In this document: piece by piece, positions 1 to 6,350 of the stretch
Layout: the number at the start of each line of letters is the position of its first letter
Position numbering within the stretch: position 1 is the first letter of the stretch
NCBI GenBank assembly: GCA_041477815.1
Contig: JBGOUV010000227.1
Coordinates: 1-11,224 of the forward strand
DNA from: JBGOUV01 sp041477815
GTDB taxonomy: Bacteria > Acidobacteriota > Terriglobia > Bryobacterales > JACQDG01
Length of the DNA: 11,224 bases
Reading direction: 5' to 3'
Notes under the pieces: model-generated
Told to the model about the DNA's origin: nothing
Databases searched by the model: none
What the model saw: the letters and a program-made list of their open reading frames with translations, nothing else
Made by a program: the position numbers and the translations under genes

Positions 1-95
1 GCCGGCGTCTCGGTGAGAACGGACGCGACTACGTACTGCACCATGCCTCCTACCGCCAGCGCGCCGCCGAATACCTCGAAGTCCTGCATTGGTGA
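1..95 (+). CDS. C-terminal end of a glycosyltransferase (GT4-like), partial
   Basis: Reading from base 3 there is an open frame of 30 codons that ends at TGA 93-95; its 5' part lies outside the window. The peptide contains LGENGRDYVLHHASYRQR followed by AAEYLEVLHW. This matches the usual end of GT4-family (GT-B fold) glycosyltransferases, where a LGxNGRxYV...SxxxxAxxYLxxL helix closes the C-terminal domain. Such enzymes move a sugar from a nucleotide-sugar donor to a growing glycan on the cytoplasmic face of the membrane. The context fits, because a heparinase-family protein and a polyprenyl-phosphate sugar transferase follow directly. Only the tail is visible, so donor, acceptor and exact family cannot be stated. 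The reading frame overlaps the annotated start region of the next gene. Confidence 0.6.
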   Translation, partial: RRLGENGRDYVLHHASYRQRAAEYLEVLHW

Positions 96-1728
96 CGTCC
101 TCGACCGCCTGGCTGCCTGGTGGTGCAGCCTCCGCTACCAGGAGCCCGAACAGTTCCCGGCGCGTCTCCGCTACTGGCTGGCCTGGAAACTCTATCCCCA
201 CTTCCCGGCCGCCGTCCGGGCCTTCACCGAGCCCGCCGCGCGCGCCTGCCACCCCCGCCCCGATTTCCATTGGCGCGGCCAAGTCCGCCCGTTCCAATTT
301 CTGAACGAACCCTTCCAGCCGGCCGAGCAGATGGACTGGAACCCCTCCGGCCGCTCCCTGCTCTGGCGCTTCCACCTGCATTACTTCGACTGGGCCCCCC
401 ACTGGGACCTCCCGGGCCTCAGCCGCCAGATCGAGGATTGGATGGCCTCCAACCCACCCGGTGCCTGGCCCGCCTGGCACCCCTACCCCACCTCGCTCCG
501 CATCGTCAACTGGATCCGCGCCTTCGGCTCCGCGATGCCACCCAACGTAGCCCACTCGCTCGCCACCCAAGCCGCCTTCCTCAACCACAATCTGGAGGTC
601 CACCTCGGCGGCAATCACCTCCTGGAAAACGCCTGGGCCTTACTGGCCGCCGGCCTCTTGTTCGACGCCGGCCGCTGGACTTCCCGAGGGCTCACCCTCC
701 TGCAGCGAGAGATAGGCCGCCAAGTCCTCCCCGACGGCGGCCACTACGAGCGTTCTCCCTACTACCACCTACGTATGACTCGTCTAGTCTGCGATGCCGT
801 GGACCTACTTACGCTCCGACACCACCCCGTTCCCGCCGAGCTCTCCCGCGCCGCCGAGTCCATGACCCGCTTCTCTGATTTCCTCCGACACCTCGACGGC
901 AGCCTCCCCTCCTTCCACGACGCCGTCCACGCCGAGCCTCCGGCCAACACCCCACACCCATCACCCATCACCCACCATAGCGGCTACTACATACTGGAGG
1001 GTCCCCCAGGCCGCCTCATCGCGGACTACGGAGCACCCGGTTCTCATCCCAACCCCGCTCACCACCACGCCGGCATTTTCTCCTTCGAGATCTCCCGCCC
1101 CGACGGCCTTGTCATCGTCGACGGCGGCACCCCCACCTACGACCCCGGTCCCGAACGCGACCATCTGCGCTCCACCGCCGCTCACAACACCGTGCGCGTC
1201 GACGGCCGGGATCAGTTTCAGGTGTGGAAAGGATTCCGCGCCGGACGCCGCGCCTGGGTTTCCGAGGTTCGAGAATCCGCGGACCCCGATTTCCCCGCCA
1301 TCTCCGCCACCCACGATGGGTATTCCGTACTGCGAGTATTCCACCGCCGCACCATCGCCCGGGTGGCCGATGCGGGCTGGCTCATCGTGGACGACCTGGA
1401 GGGGCCGCAGTCCCACCGGCTGGAGAGCTTCCTGCATCTCGCGCCGGGTCTCCGGCCGCTCCTCGCCGCCGACCGCATCACCATCGAGCCACTTGGCTGG
1501 ACCCTGCTCCCGTTCGGCTTCAACGGCCCGCCTGCCGTCCTCGACGACGTCTACGCGCCGGCCATCGGCGATCGCCGGCCCGCGTGTACCCTGGTGTTTC
1601 CAGCCGGCCCGGCGCTCCCCGGTGGGTGCGGTCTGTTCCTAGGACCTCGCTCGTTGTCGGTCCTGGTACGGGAAAGCTATAACGTTTTCCGACTGGATGA
1701 TCTACAATTGACGCTTAGCCTGTTCTAA
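43..1728 (+). CDS. Heparinase II/III-family protein (polysaccharide lyase-like, exopolysaccharide cluster)
   Basis: This is a 561-residue protein if ATG 43 is the start. Heparinase II/III-family proteins have an N-terminal alpha/alpha-toroid and a C-terminal beta-sandwich, and cleave uronate-containing polysaccharides by beta-elimination. Those inside polysaccharide gene clusters are thought to trim or edit the glycan. Toroid signatures, numbered from ATG 43, include WRFHLHYFDW (about 108-117), HLGGNHLLENAWALL (187-201) and a QVLPDGGHYERSPYYH block (about 227-242). The sandwich begins near 313 with GYYILEGPPG and carries the hallmark HPNPAHHHAGIFSFE (about 335-349), followed by VDGGTPTY and an AAHNTVRVDG block. 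No signal peptide is evident. The start is unsure: homology-like sequence begins only near LDRLAAWW (about base 100), an alternative GTG lies at 13, and the first residues overlap the glycosyltransferase tail. The stop is 6 bp before the next gene, so the two are probably cotranscribed. The gene is strongly C-biased at third positions. Confidence 0.85.
   Translation: MPPTASAPPNTSKSCIGDVLDRLAAWWCSLRYQEPEQFPARLRYWLAWKLYPHFPAAVRAFTEPAARACHPRPDFHWRGQVRPFQFLNEPFQPAEQMDWNPSGRSLLWRFHLHYFDWAPHWDLPGLSRQIEDWMASNPPGAWPAWHPYPTSLRIVNWIRAFGSAMPPNVAHSLATQAAFLNHNLEVHLGGNHLLENAWALLAAGLLFDAGRWTSRGLTLLQREIGRQVLPDGGHYERSPYYHLRMTRLVCDAVDLLTLRHHPVPAELSRAAESMTRFSDFLRHLDGSLPSFHDAVHAEPPANTPHPSPITHHSGYYILEGPPGRLIADYGAPGSHPNPAHHHAGIFSFEISRPDGLVIVDGGTPTYDPGPERDHLRSTAAHNTVRVDGRDQFQVWKGFRAGRRAWVSEVRESADPDFPAISATHDGYSVLRVFHRRTIARVADAGWLIVDDLEGPQSHRLESFLHLAPGLRPLLAADRITIEPLGWTLLPFGFNGPPAVLDDVYAPAIGDRRPACTLVFPAGPALPGGCGLFLGPRSLSVLVRESYNVFRLDDLQLTLSLF
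957..977 (+). repeat. Three tandem 7-bp repeats (CCCATCA) inside the heparinase gene
   Basis: Two exact copies of CCCATCA (957-963 and 964-970) and one copy with a single change, CCCACCA (971-977), stand in tandem. They encode a Pro/His-rich linker (PHPSPITHHS) between the toroid and the beta-sandwich domain. The unit length is not a multiple of three, so gain or loss of one unit would shift the frame. Confidence 0.8.
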
Positions 1729-1734
1729 GACCGT

Positions 1735-3216
1735 ATGTTCAGCCTGATCTTCCTGGCGAGCCTTTCCTTCCTCATCTGCTTCCTGCTGACGCCGGTGGTG
1801 CGGAACTTTCTCCACCGCGCCGGGGTCCTGGACAGCCCCGATGGCGATCGCAAGCTCCATACGCAACCGATACCGCGTCTGGGCGGCGTGCCGATTCTGG
1901 GCGCCATGATGCTGTCGCTGTTGGTGTTTTCCCAAATGCCCTTCTCCGGCGCCGAAGCCTTCCGCAGCCAGTGGCCCACGCTGTTGCGGCTGCTTCCCGC
2001 GCTGGCCCTGGTATTTGTGATTGGCGTGATCGACGACCTGTACGGCCTGCGCCCCTGGCAGAAGCTGGTTGGTGAGGGGCTGGCCGCGGGATGGGTTTAC
2101 TGGGCGGGAATCCGGATTTACGACCTGTTCGGATTCGGCGCCGTCCATTCCCATTGGTTCAGCCTTCCCGTGACCGTGGCCTGGCTGGTCGGCTGCGCCA
2201 ACGCTTTCAACCTGATCGACGGCATGGACGGCCTCGCCTCCGGCGTCGGGTTCTTCGCCACCTGCACCATGCTGGTCGCCGCCCTCCAGCAGGAAGCCGG
2301 CGTGGTGCTGGCCCTGCTCACCGCTCCCCTGGCCGGGGCCCTGCTGGCCTTCCTGCGCTTCAATTTCAACCCCGCTTCGATGTTCCTGGGCGACAGCGGC
2401 AGCCTCAGCATCGGCTTTCTGCTGGGGCTCTACGGCATCCTCTGGTATCAGAAATCGGTAACCCTGCTGGGCATGACCGCCCCGCTGATGGCCCTGGCCT
2501 TTCCCATCCTGGAGGCCGGCATCTCCGTCGCCAGACGATTCCTGCGCGGCGACTCCATCTTCGGAGCCGACCGCGGCCACATCCATCACCGCCTGGTCGA
2601 TCTGGGCCTGTCTCCCCGCCGCGCCGTTCTGCTGCTCTACGGCGTCACCAGCGTCTTCGCCATGGTCTCGCTGCTGGTCGCCGTTCCCACCTTCCGCTAC
2701 GCCGGCCTGGTGATCATCCTGTTCTGCGCCGTTTCCTGGATCGGCGTGCAGCACCTCGGCTACGCCGAGTTCAGCGAGGCCCGCAAGATCATTCTCAGCG
2801 GCACGGTCCGCCAGTTGATCGCCTCCCAGACCAAAGTACGGGCCTATCGTTGGGCCCTGGAGCGCGCCAATTCCCTCGATGAATGCTGGGAGCTAACCGT
2901 CCAGACCATGCGCGACCTGGGATTTGATCACGTCGAGCTGCTGCTGCCCTCCGGCATTCACTATGCCGGCTGGCTCCACTCGCCGGAGTCCCCGCTCTCG
3001 CTGGGCGACTGCTGGACGGTTCGGGTCCCGCTGGGGGACAGCCCGGAGAACTGGATTCAGCTTTCCCGCCACATTGACCGCGGGGAGGGCTACCTGATGC
3101 TCCACGCCGTGGTCGAAACTCTTCGGGAGGTTCTGCCCATGAAGGTGGCGGAGCAAGCCCAGCGGGCGGCGGTGGAGGGCCGAGCCGCGACCGTCACGGA
3201 GCGGCTGGTCCATTGA
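1735..3216 (+). CDS. WecA/MraY-family polyprenyl-phosphate sugar-1-phosphate transferase with long C-terminal extension
   Basis: This 493-residue integral membrane protein probably moves a (N-acetylamino)sugar-1-phosphate from a UDP-sugar onto undecaprenyl phosphate, the first lipid-linked step of polysaccharide assembly. The family motifs are present: RKLHTQPIPRLGG (39-51), the VIDD aspartates D100-D101 on a cytoplasmic loop, NAFNLIDGMDGL (156-167), FLGDSGS (217-223) and the DRGHIHHRLVDLG histidine motif (279-291, H282/H284/H285) typical of the WecA branch rather than MraY. About ten hydrophobic segments span residues 1-340. Known WecA proteins are roughly 360 residues; here about 150 further residues (341-493) form a soluble Trp/Glu-rich tail that I cannot assign. 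ATG 1735 is 6 bp after the preceding stop with no obvious Shine-Dalgarno sequence, which suggests translational coupling. The sugar is not readable from sequence, so I give no gene symbol. Confidence 0.88.
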   Translation: MFSLIFLASLSFLICFLLTPVVRNFLHRAGVLDSPDGDRKLHTQPIPRLGGVPILGAMMLSLLVFSQMPFSGAEAFRSQWPTLLRLLPALALVFVIGVIDDLYGLRPWQKLVGEGLAAGWVYWAGIRIYDLFGFGAVHSHWFSLPVTVAWLVGCANAFNLIDGMDGLASGVGFFATCTMLVAALQQEAGVVLALLTAPLAGALLAFLRFNFNPASMFLGDSGSLSIGFLLGLYGILWYQKSVTLLGMTAPLMALAFPILEAGISVARRFLRGDSIFGADRGHIHHRLVDLGLSPRRAVLLLYGVTSVFAMVSLLVAVPTFRYAGLVIILFCAVSWIGVQHLGYAEFSEARKIILSGTVRQLIASQTKVRAYRWALERANSLDECWELTVQTMRDLGFDHVELLLPSGIHYAGWLHSPESPLSLGDCWTVRVPLGDSPENWIQLSRHIDRGEGYLMLHAVVETLREVLPMKVAEQAQRAAVEGRAATVTERLVH

Positions 3217-3242
3217 TTTTCAATCTGCCCGTTTGAAAATCA
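3214..3242 (+). terminator. Perfect 10-bp inverted repeat at the WecA-like stop codon (possible transcript end)
   Basis: TGATTTTCAA (3214-3223) and TTGAAAATCA (3233-3242) are exact inverted repeats around a 9-base loop. The left arm contains the TGA stop of the upstream gene. The stem is AT-rich and no T-run follows, so it is not a textbook intrinsic terminator. It could stabilise the 3' end of the message or mark the end of the polysaccharide unit. Confidence 0.4.
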
Positions 3243-3337
3243 GGAGCGCGACTAAGCCCCGCGGCGGCACCAGAGCGCACACCCCAGACTCCCGTTTCCC
3301 TGTGACTCCAGTGGCCGGCGGCGGCCCCTGAGGCTGC

Positions 3338-3358
3338 CCTGCCGGCGGTGCCGGCGGG
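3338..3358 (+). other. Strong GC hairpin with GGT triloop in the intergenic region
   Basis: The arms CCTGCCGGC (3338-3346) and GCCGGCGGG (3350-3358) pair over nine positions, with one T-G wobble, around the loop GGT. The 8-mer GCCGGCGG occurs three times nearby (3314, 3341 and 3350). The hairpin ends 11 bases before the TAGAAT box, so it occupies the place of a -35 region. It may be a terminator without a T-tract, an operator, or simply a GC-rich repeat. Confidence 0.4.
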
Positions 3359-3369
3359 TGCTGGTCGGG

Positions 3370-3375
3370 TAGAAT
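3370..3375 (+). promoter_or_regulatory. Candidate -10 box (TAGAAT) for the metallohydrolase operon
   Basis: TAGAAT matches the sigma70-type TATAAT consensus at five of six positions and is AT-rich in a GC-rich intergenic region. Transcription would begin near 3382, leaving a short leader that carries the Shine-Dalgarno sequence. I see no good -35 hexamer at 16-18 bp spacing, which weakens the call. The same hexamer appears at 8613-8618. Confidence 0.35.
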
Positions 3376-3386
3376 GGGGTTTCTCC

Positions 3387-3394
3387 AAGGAGGA
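3387..3394 (+). promoter_or_regulatory. Shine-Dalgarno site (AAGGAGGA) that fixes the start at ATG 3398
   Basis: AAGGAGGA is a near-perfect complement to the 16S rRNA 3' end and lies 4-5 bases before ATG 3398. It selects this start over the in-frame ATG at 3374, which lies inside the promoter-like sequence and lacks a ribosome binding site. Confidence 0.8.
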
Positions 3395-3397
3395 CCG

Positions 3398-4633
3398 ATG
3401 AAGCGGATGACGGCAGTTTGGCTCAGCGTATTCACGACGGCATTGGCTCAGGGACCGTACGATATCCTGTTACAGGGGGGGCACGTCATTGACCCGAAGA
3501 ACGGGCGCGATGGCGTGATGGATGTAGCGATCGCGGGGGGTAAGATTGCCCGGGTCGCGCCGAGCATACCGGCCAGTCAGGCGAAAAAGGTCGTGGCCGC
3601 CAAGGGGTTATACGTGGTTCCGGGATTGGTCGATATCCACGTACACGTCTATGCGGGCACCGGAATGACCGGAGCCTACTCGGGGGATAACAGCGTTTAT
3701 CCCGACGGGCACACGTTCCGGACCGGGGTCACCACCGTAGTCGACGCCGGCAGCTCGGGCTGGAGAAATTTCACCGATTTCAAGAATCGGGTGATCGAGC
3801 GGTCGAAGACGCGGGTGCTGTCGATGCTGAATATCGTCGGGCACGGGATGGGAGGCGGGTCGATCGAGCAGAACCCCGACGACATGGACCCCCGGGCCAC
3901 CGCGGCGACGGCCAAGAGATTTCCCGACATAGTGGTGGGCGTGAAGTCGGCGCACTACACCGGGCCGGAGTGGGTGTCGGTGGAGCGGGCCGTGGAGGCC
4001 GGCACCCTGGCCAACATCCCGGTGATGGTGGACTTCGGGACGTTCCGGCCGGAGCGCCCGTTCCAGCAGCTCGTGCTGGAGAAGCTGCGGCCGGGGGATA
4101 TGTATACCCATATGTACCTGGGCGCAGTACCGATGCTCGACGATGGCGGCAAGTTGATGCCGTACCTGGCCGAAGCGCGGAAACGCGGGGTGAAGTTCGA
4201 CGTGGGCCACGGCGGGGGGAGCTTCGTCTGGCGCCAGGCGGCGCGGGCGCTGCCGCAAGGGTGGATTCCGGACTCGATCTCCACCGACCTGCATATCACC
4301 AGCATGAACGCCGGGATGAAGGACATGGCCACCACCATGTCGAAGATTCTGATCCTGGGGGTGCCGCTGGCCGATGTCATCAAAATGAGCACCTGGAATC
4401 CGGCGCAGCAGATCAAACGACCAGACTTGGGGCATCTGACCGAGGAAGCGGTGGCCGATGTCGCGGTGCTGCGTCTAAGAAAAGGAGACTTCGGATACCT
4501 GGACGTGCGCAACGCCCTGCACCAAGGAAACCAGAAGCTCGAGTGCGAGCTGACGATTCGCGGCGGCCGGGTGGTTTATGACCTCAACGGGCTGGCCGGC
4601 CAGGACTGGCAAAAGATGGGAACCAGGGAGTGA
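3398..4633 (+). CDS. Exported amidohydrolase/deacetylase-family metallohydrolase
   Basis: This 411-residue protein belongs to the amidohydrolase (dihydroorotase-like) superfamily, whose members hydrolyse C-N or related bonds with one or two divalent metals in a TIM barrel. The sequence shows the metal ligands in order: H81 and H83 (DIHVHVYAG), candidate carboxylated Lys K183 (VGVKSAHY), H238 (THMY), H271 (DVGHGGGSF) and D297 (ISTDLH). The small beta-sandwich is formed by the ends (DILLQGGHVIDP near 22-33 and ELTIRGGRVVYDL near 384-396). Residues 1-18 (MKRMTAVWLSVFTTALAQ) resemble a signal peptide, so it likely acts in the periplasm. Overall it matches the group usually named amidohydrolase/deacetylase family metallohydrolase; the natural substrate is unknown. 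ATG 3398 is chosen for its Shine-Dalgarno site. Its stop overlaps the next start by four bases (GTGA). The gene is G-rich on this strand. Confidence 0.88.
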   Translation: MKRMTAVWLSVFTTALAQGPYDILLQGGHVIDPKNGRDGVMDVAIAGGKIARVAPSIPASQAKKVVAAKGLYVVPGLVDIHVHVYAGTGMTGAYSGDNSVYPDGHTFRTGVTTVVDAGSSGWRNFTDFKNRVIERSKTRVLSMLNIVGHGMGGGSIEQNPDDMDPRATAATAKRFPDIVVGVKSAHYTGPEWVSVERAVEAGTLANIPVMVDFGTFRPERPFQQLVLEKLRPGDMYTHMYLGAVPMLDDGGKLMPYLAEARKRGVKFDVGHGGGSFVWRQAARALPQGWIPDSISTDLHITSMNAGMKDMATTMSKILILGVPLADVIKMSTWNPAQQIKRPDLGHLTEEAVADVAVLRLRKGDFGYLDVRNALHQGNQKLECELTIRGGRVVYDLNGLAGQDWQKMGTRE

Positions 4634-6330
4634 TCGACCGGGAACAACTAGCGAGGATTCTGTCGAGCAAGGCCTTCACGCCGTCGGGGCGGATGAGCCG
4701 GTTTCTGCGCTTCACGGTGGAGCAGGCGCTGGAGGGGAAAGCCGAGGAACTGAAGGAATACCGGCTGGGACTGGAGGTTTTCGACAAAGACGCGTCGTTC
4801 GATCCACGGATCGATCCGATTGTGCGGGTGGAGGCGCGGCGGCTGCGGGCCAAGCTGAAACGCTACTACGAGACGGAAGGGAAGGACGATCCGGTCCAGG
4901 TGGAGTTTCCGACCGGGGGCTATGCGCCGGTGTTCCGAGAGCGGCCCGGGGGTGCGGGAACCGGGGAACGCACCATCGTGGTGCTGCCGTTCGAGAACCG
5001 CAGCGCCAGCCCGGAGGACGAGTACTTCAGCGACGGCCTCACCGACGAGCTGATCCATGCCTTGACCAAGATGGAGGGACTGCGGGTGGTGGCGCGGGCG
5101 TCGGCGTTTCAGTTCAAGGGAAAGGGGGGCGACCTCCGGGAGATCGGGGAGAAGCTGGGAGTGACGGCGGTGCTGGAGGGGAGCGTGCGGCGGAGCGGGA
5201 ACCGGCTGCGGGTGACGGCGCAGTTGGTCAACGTGGCCGACGGGTGCTACCTATGGTCTGAGACCTACGAACGGGAGATGCGGGATCTGTTCGCCATCCA
5301 GGACGAGATTTCGAGGGCCATTGTGGAAACACTGCGGGTGCGGCTGGCGGGCCCCCGGGCGCCGGCGCAGCAGCGCAGCGAGGATCTGGATGTCTATCAC
5401 CTGTATCTGAAGGGGCGCCACCACTGGCTGCAGCGGACCAAGGACGGGTTGGAGAAGAGCATTGAGTACTTCGAGCAGGCCATTGACCGGGATTCGAGTT
5501 ATGCGCCGGCGTGGGCGGGGCTGGCCGGGTCCTGGAGCATGCTGGGGGGATACGGCATCGCGCGGCCGAAGGAGTCCATGCCGCGGGCAAAACGGGCGGC
5601 CATGCGCGCGCTGGAGCTGAATCCGGACTCGGGGGAGGCGGAGGCCTCGCTGGCCTACGTTTTGTCGGCGTACGAGTGGAAGTGGGAGGAGGCCGGACGG
5701 CACTACCGCCGGGCGCTGGAACTGAACCCGCGCGACAGCGACACGCTGCACTGGTATGGGTACGACTATTTGGCGCCGCTGGGCCGGCTGGACGATGGGC
5801 AGGCGGCGCTGGAGGAGGCGCTGCGCGCCGATCCGCTCTGCCTGATCATCAACTCCAGCCTGGGGGCCTTGTGGCTCATGCGCCGGGAGTACGATCGGGC
5901 CATCGACCAGTACCATAAGACGCTGGCCCTCGATCCCAATTTTTTCAAGGCTTATATGGGCTTGGGAAGAGCCTACCTCCAAAAAAAGATGTACCCGGAG
6001 GCGGTAGAAAACTTCCGCAAGGGACAAGCGCTGTCCGGCGGGTACACCTCCGGGGGACTGGGACAGGCCTATGCGCTGGCGGGCCAGCGGGGCCTCGCCT
6101 GGCAGATGGTGAAGCGGCTGATCGCGCTGTCGAAGAAGGCCTACGTGCAGTCGATGGCGGTAGCCATGATCTACGTGGGATTAGGCGAACTGGATCAGGC
6201 CTTCCAGTGGCTGGAAAAGGCCTGCCAGGATCGCGAGACGCCGATGGCCTATATCAAGACCTATCCAGCCTTCGACGCGATCCGGGAGGATCCCCGGTTT
6301 GCGGCGCTGCTGCAAAGGATGGGGCTCTGA
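4630..6330 (+). CDS. TolB-like domain protein with TPR repeats and acidobacterial N-terminal module
   Basis: This 566-residue protein starts at GTG 4630, four bases inside the upstream stop (GTGA), so its translation is probably coupled to the metallohydrolase. Residues 1-103 form a module with LKEYRLGLEVFDKDASFDPR, DPIVRVEARRLR and PTGGYAPVF, often found at the N-terminus of such proteins in Acidobacteria. Residues 115-240 match the TolB N-terminal-like domain seen in adenylate-cyclase/CadC-like proteins (TIVVLPFENRS, YFSDGLTDELIHAL, GVTAVLEGSVRRSGNRLRVTAQL, LWSETYER). Residues about 252-540 hold TPR units (for example AIDRDSSYAPAWAGLAG and TLALDPNFFKAYMGLGRAYL). There is no membrane segment between domains, and no catalytic cyclase or evident DNA-binding wing. 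I infer a scaffold or signalling role; the partner is unknown. Codons 451-453 carry a slippery A_AAA_AAG heptamer. Confidence 0.85.
   Translation: MIDREQLARILSSKAFTPSGRMSRFLRFTVEQALEGKAEELKEYRLGLEVFDKDASFDPRIDPIVRVEARRLRAKLKRYYETEGKDDPVQVEFPTGGYAPVFRERPGGAGTGERTIVVLPFENRSASPEDEYFSDGLTDELIHALTKMEGLRVVARASAFQFKGKGGDLREIGEKLGVTAVLEGSVRRSGNRLRVTAQLVNVADGCYLWSETYEREMRDLFAIQDEISRAIVETLRVRLAGPRAPAQQRSEDLDVYHLYLKGRHHWLQRTKDGLEKSIEYFEQAIDRDSSYAPAWAGLAGSWSMLGGYGIARPKESMPRAKRAAMRALELNPDSGEAEASLAYVLSAYEWKWEEAGRHYRRALELNPRDSDTLHWYGYDYLAPLGRLDDGQAALEEALRADPLCLIINSSLGALWLMRREYDRAIDQYHKTLALDPNFFKAYMGLGRAYLQKKMYPEAVENFRKGQALSGGYTSGGLGQAYALAGQRGLAWQMVKRLIALSKKAYVQSMAVAMIYVGLGELDQAFQWLEKACQDRETPMAYIKTYPAFDAIREDPRFAALLQRMGL
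5982..5988 (+). other. In-frame A_AAA_AAG slippery heptamer (possible -1 frameshift site)
   Basis: Codons CAA AAA AAG (Q451-K453) of the TolB/TPR gene create the same X_XXY_YYZ heptamer used for -1 frameshifting in dnaX. A purine-rich GGGAAGAG (5964-5971) lies 10 bases upstream. I read the -1 frame codon by codon: it is open from 5919, with no stop through 6351 and into the RNase R frame. A weak GCGG/CCGC hairpin (near 6002-6018) follows. The zero frame stays TPR-like to its own stop, so normal decoding must dominate. Confidence 0.3.
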
Positions 6331-6350
6331 CCGCCTTCAGCCGCTGTTCC

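Noticed and set aside
1702..2754. Minus-strand open frame of 350 codons opposite the WecA-like gene
   Set aside because: Its composition is Gln/Gly/Ala-rich with no motif, while the opposite strand encodes a clear membrane transferase.
3374..3397. ATG 3374 as the start of the metallohydrolase
   Set aside because: It overlaps the TAGAAT box and lacks a Shine-Dalgarno sequence, whereas ATG 3398 follows AAGGAGGA and begins a signal-peptide-like segment.
3217..3397. Intergenic region as a riboswitch or small RNA
   Set aside because: Two hairpins are present, but they match no riboswitch core I recognise and there is no T-run terminator.
6207..6350. GTG 6207 as the start of RNase R (48 extra residues)
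   Set aside because: The added sequence is the shadow of the TolB/TPR gene and has no family resemblance; ATG 6351 gives the expected RNase R N-terminus.
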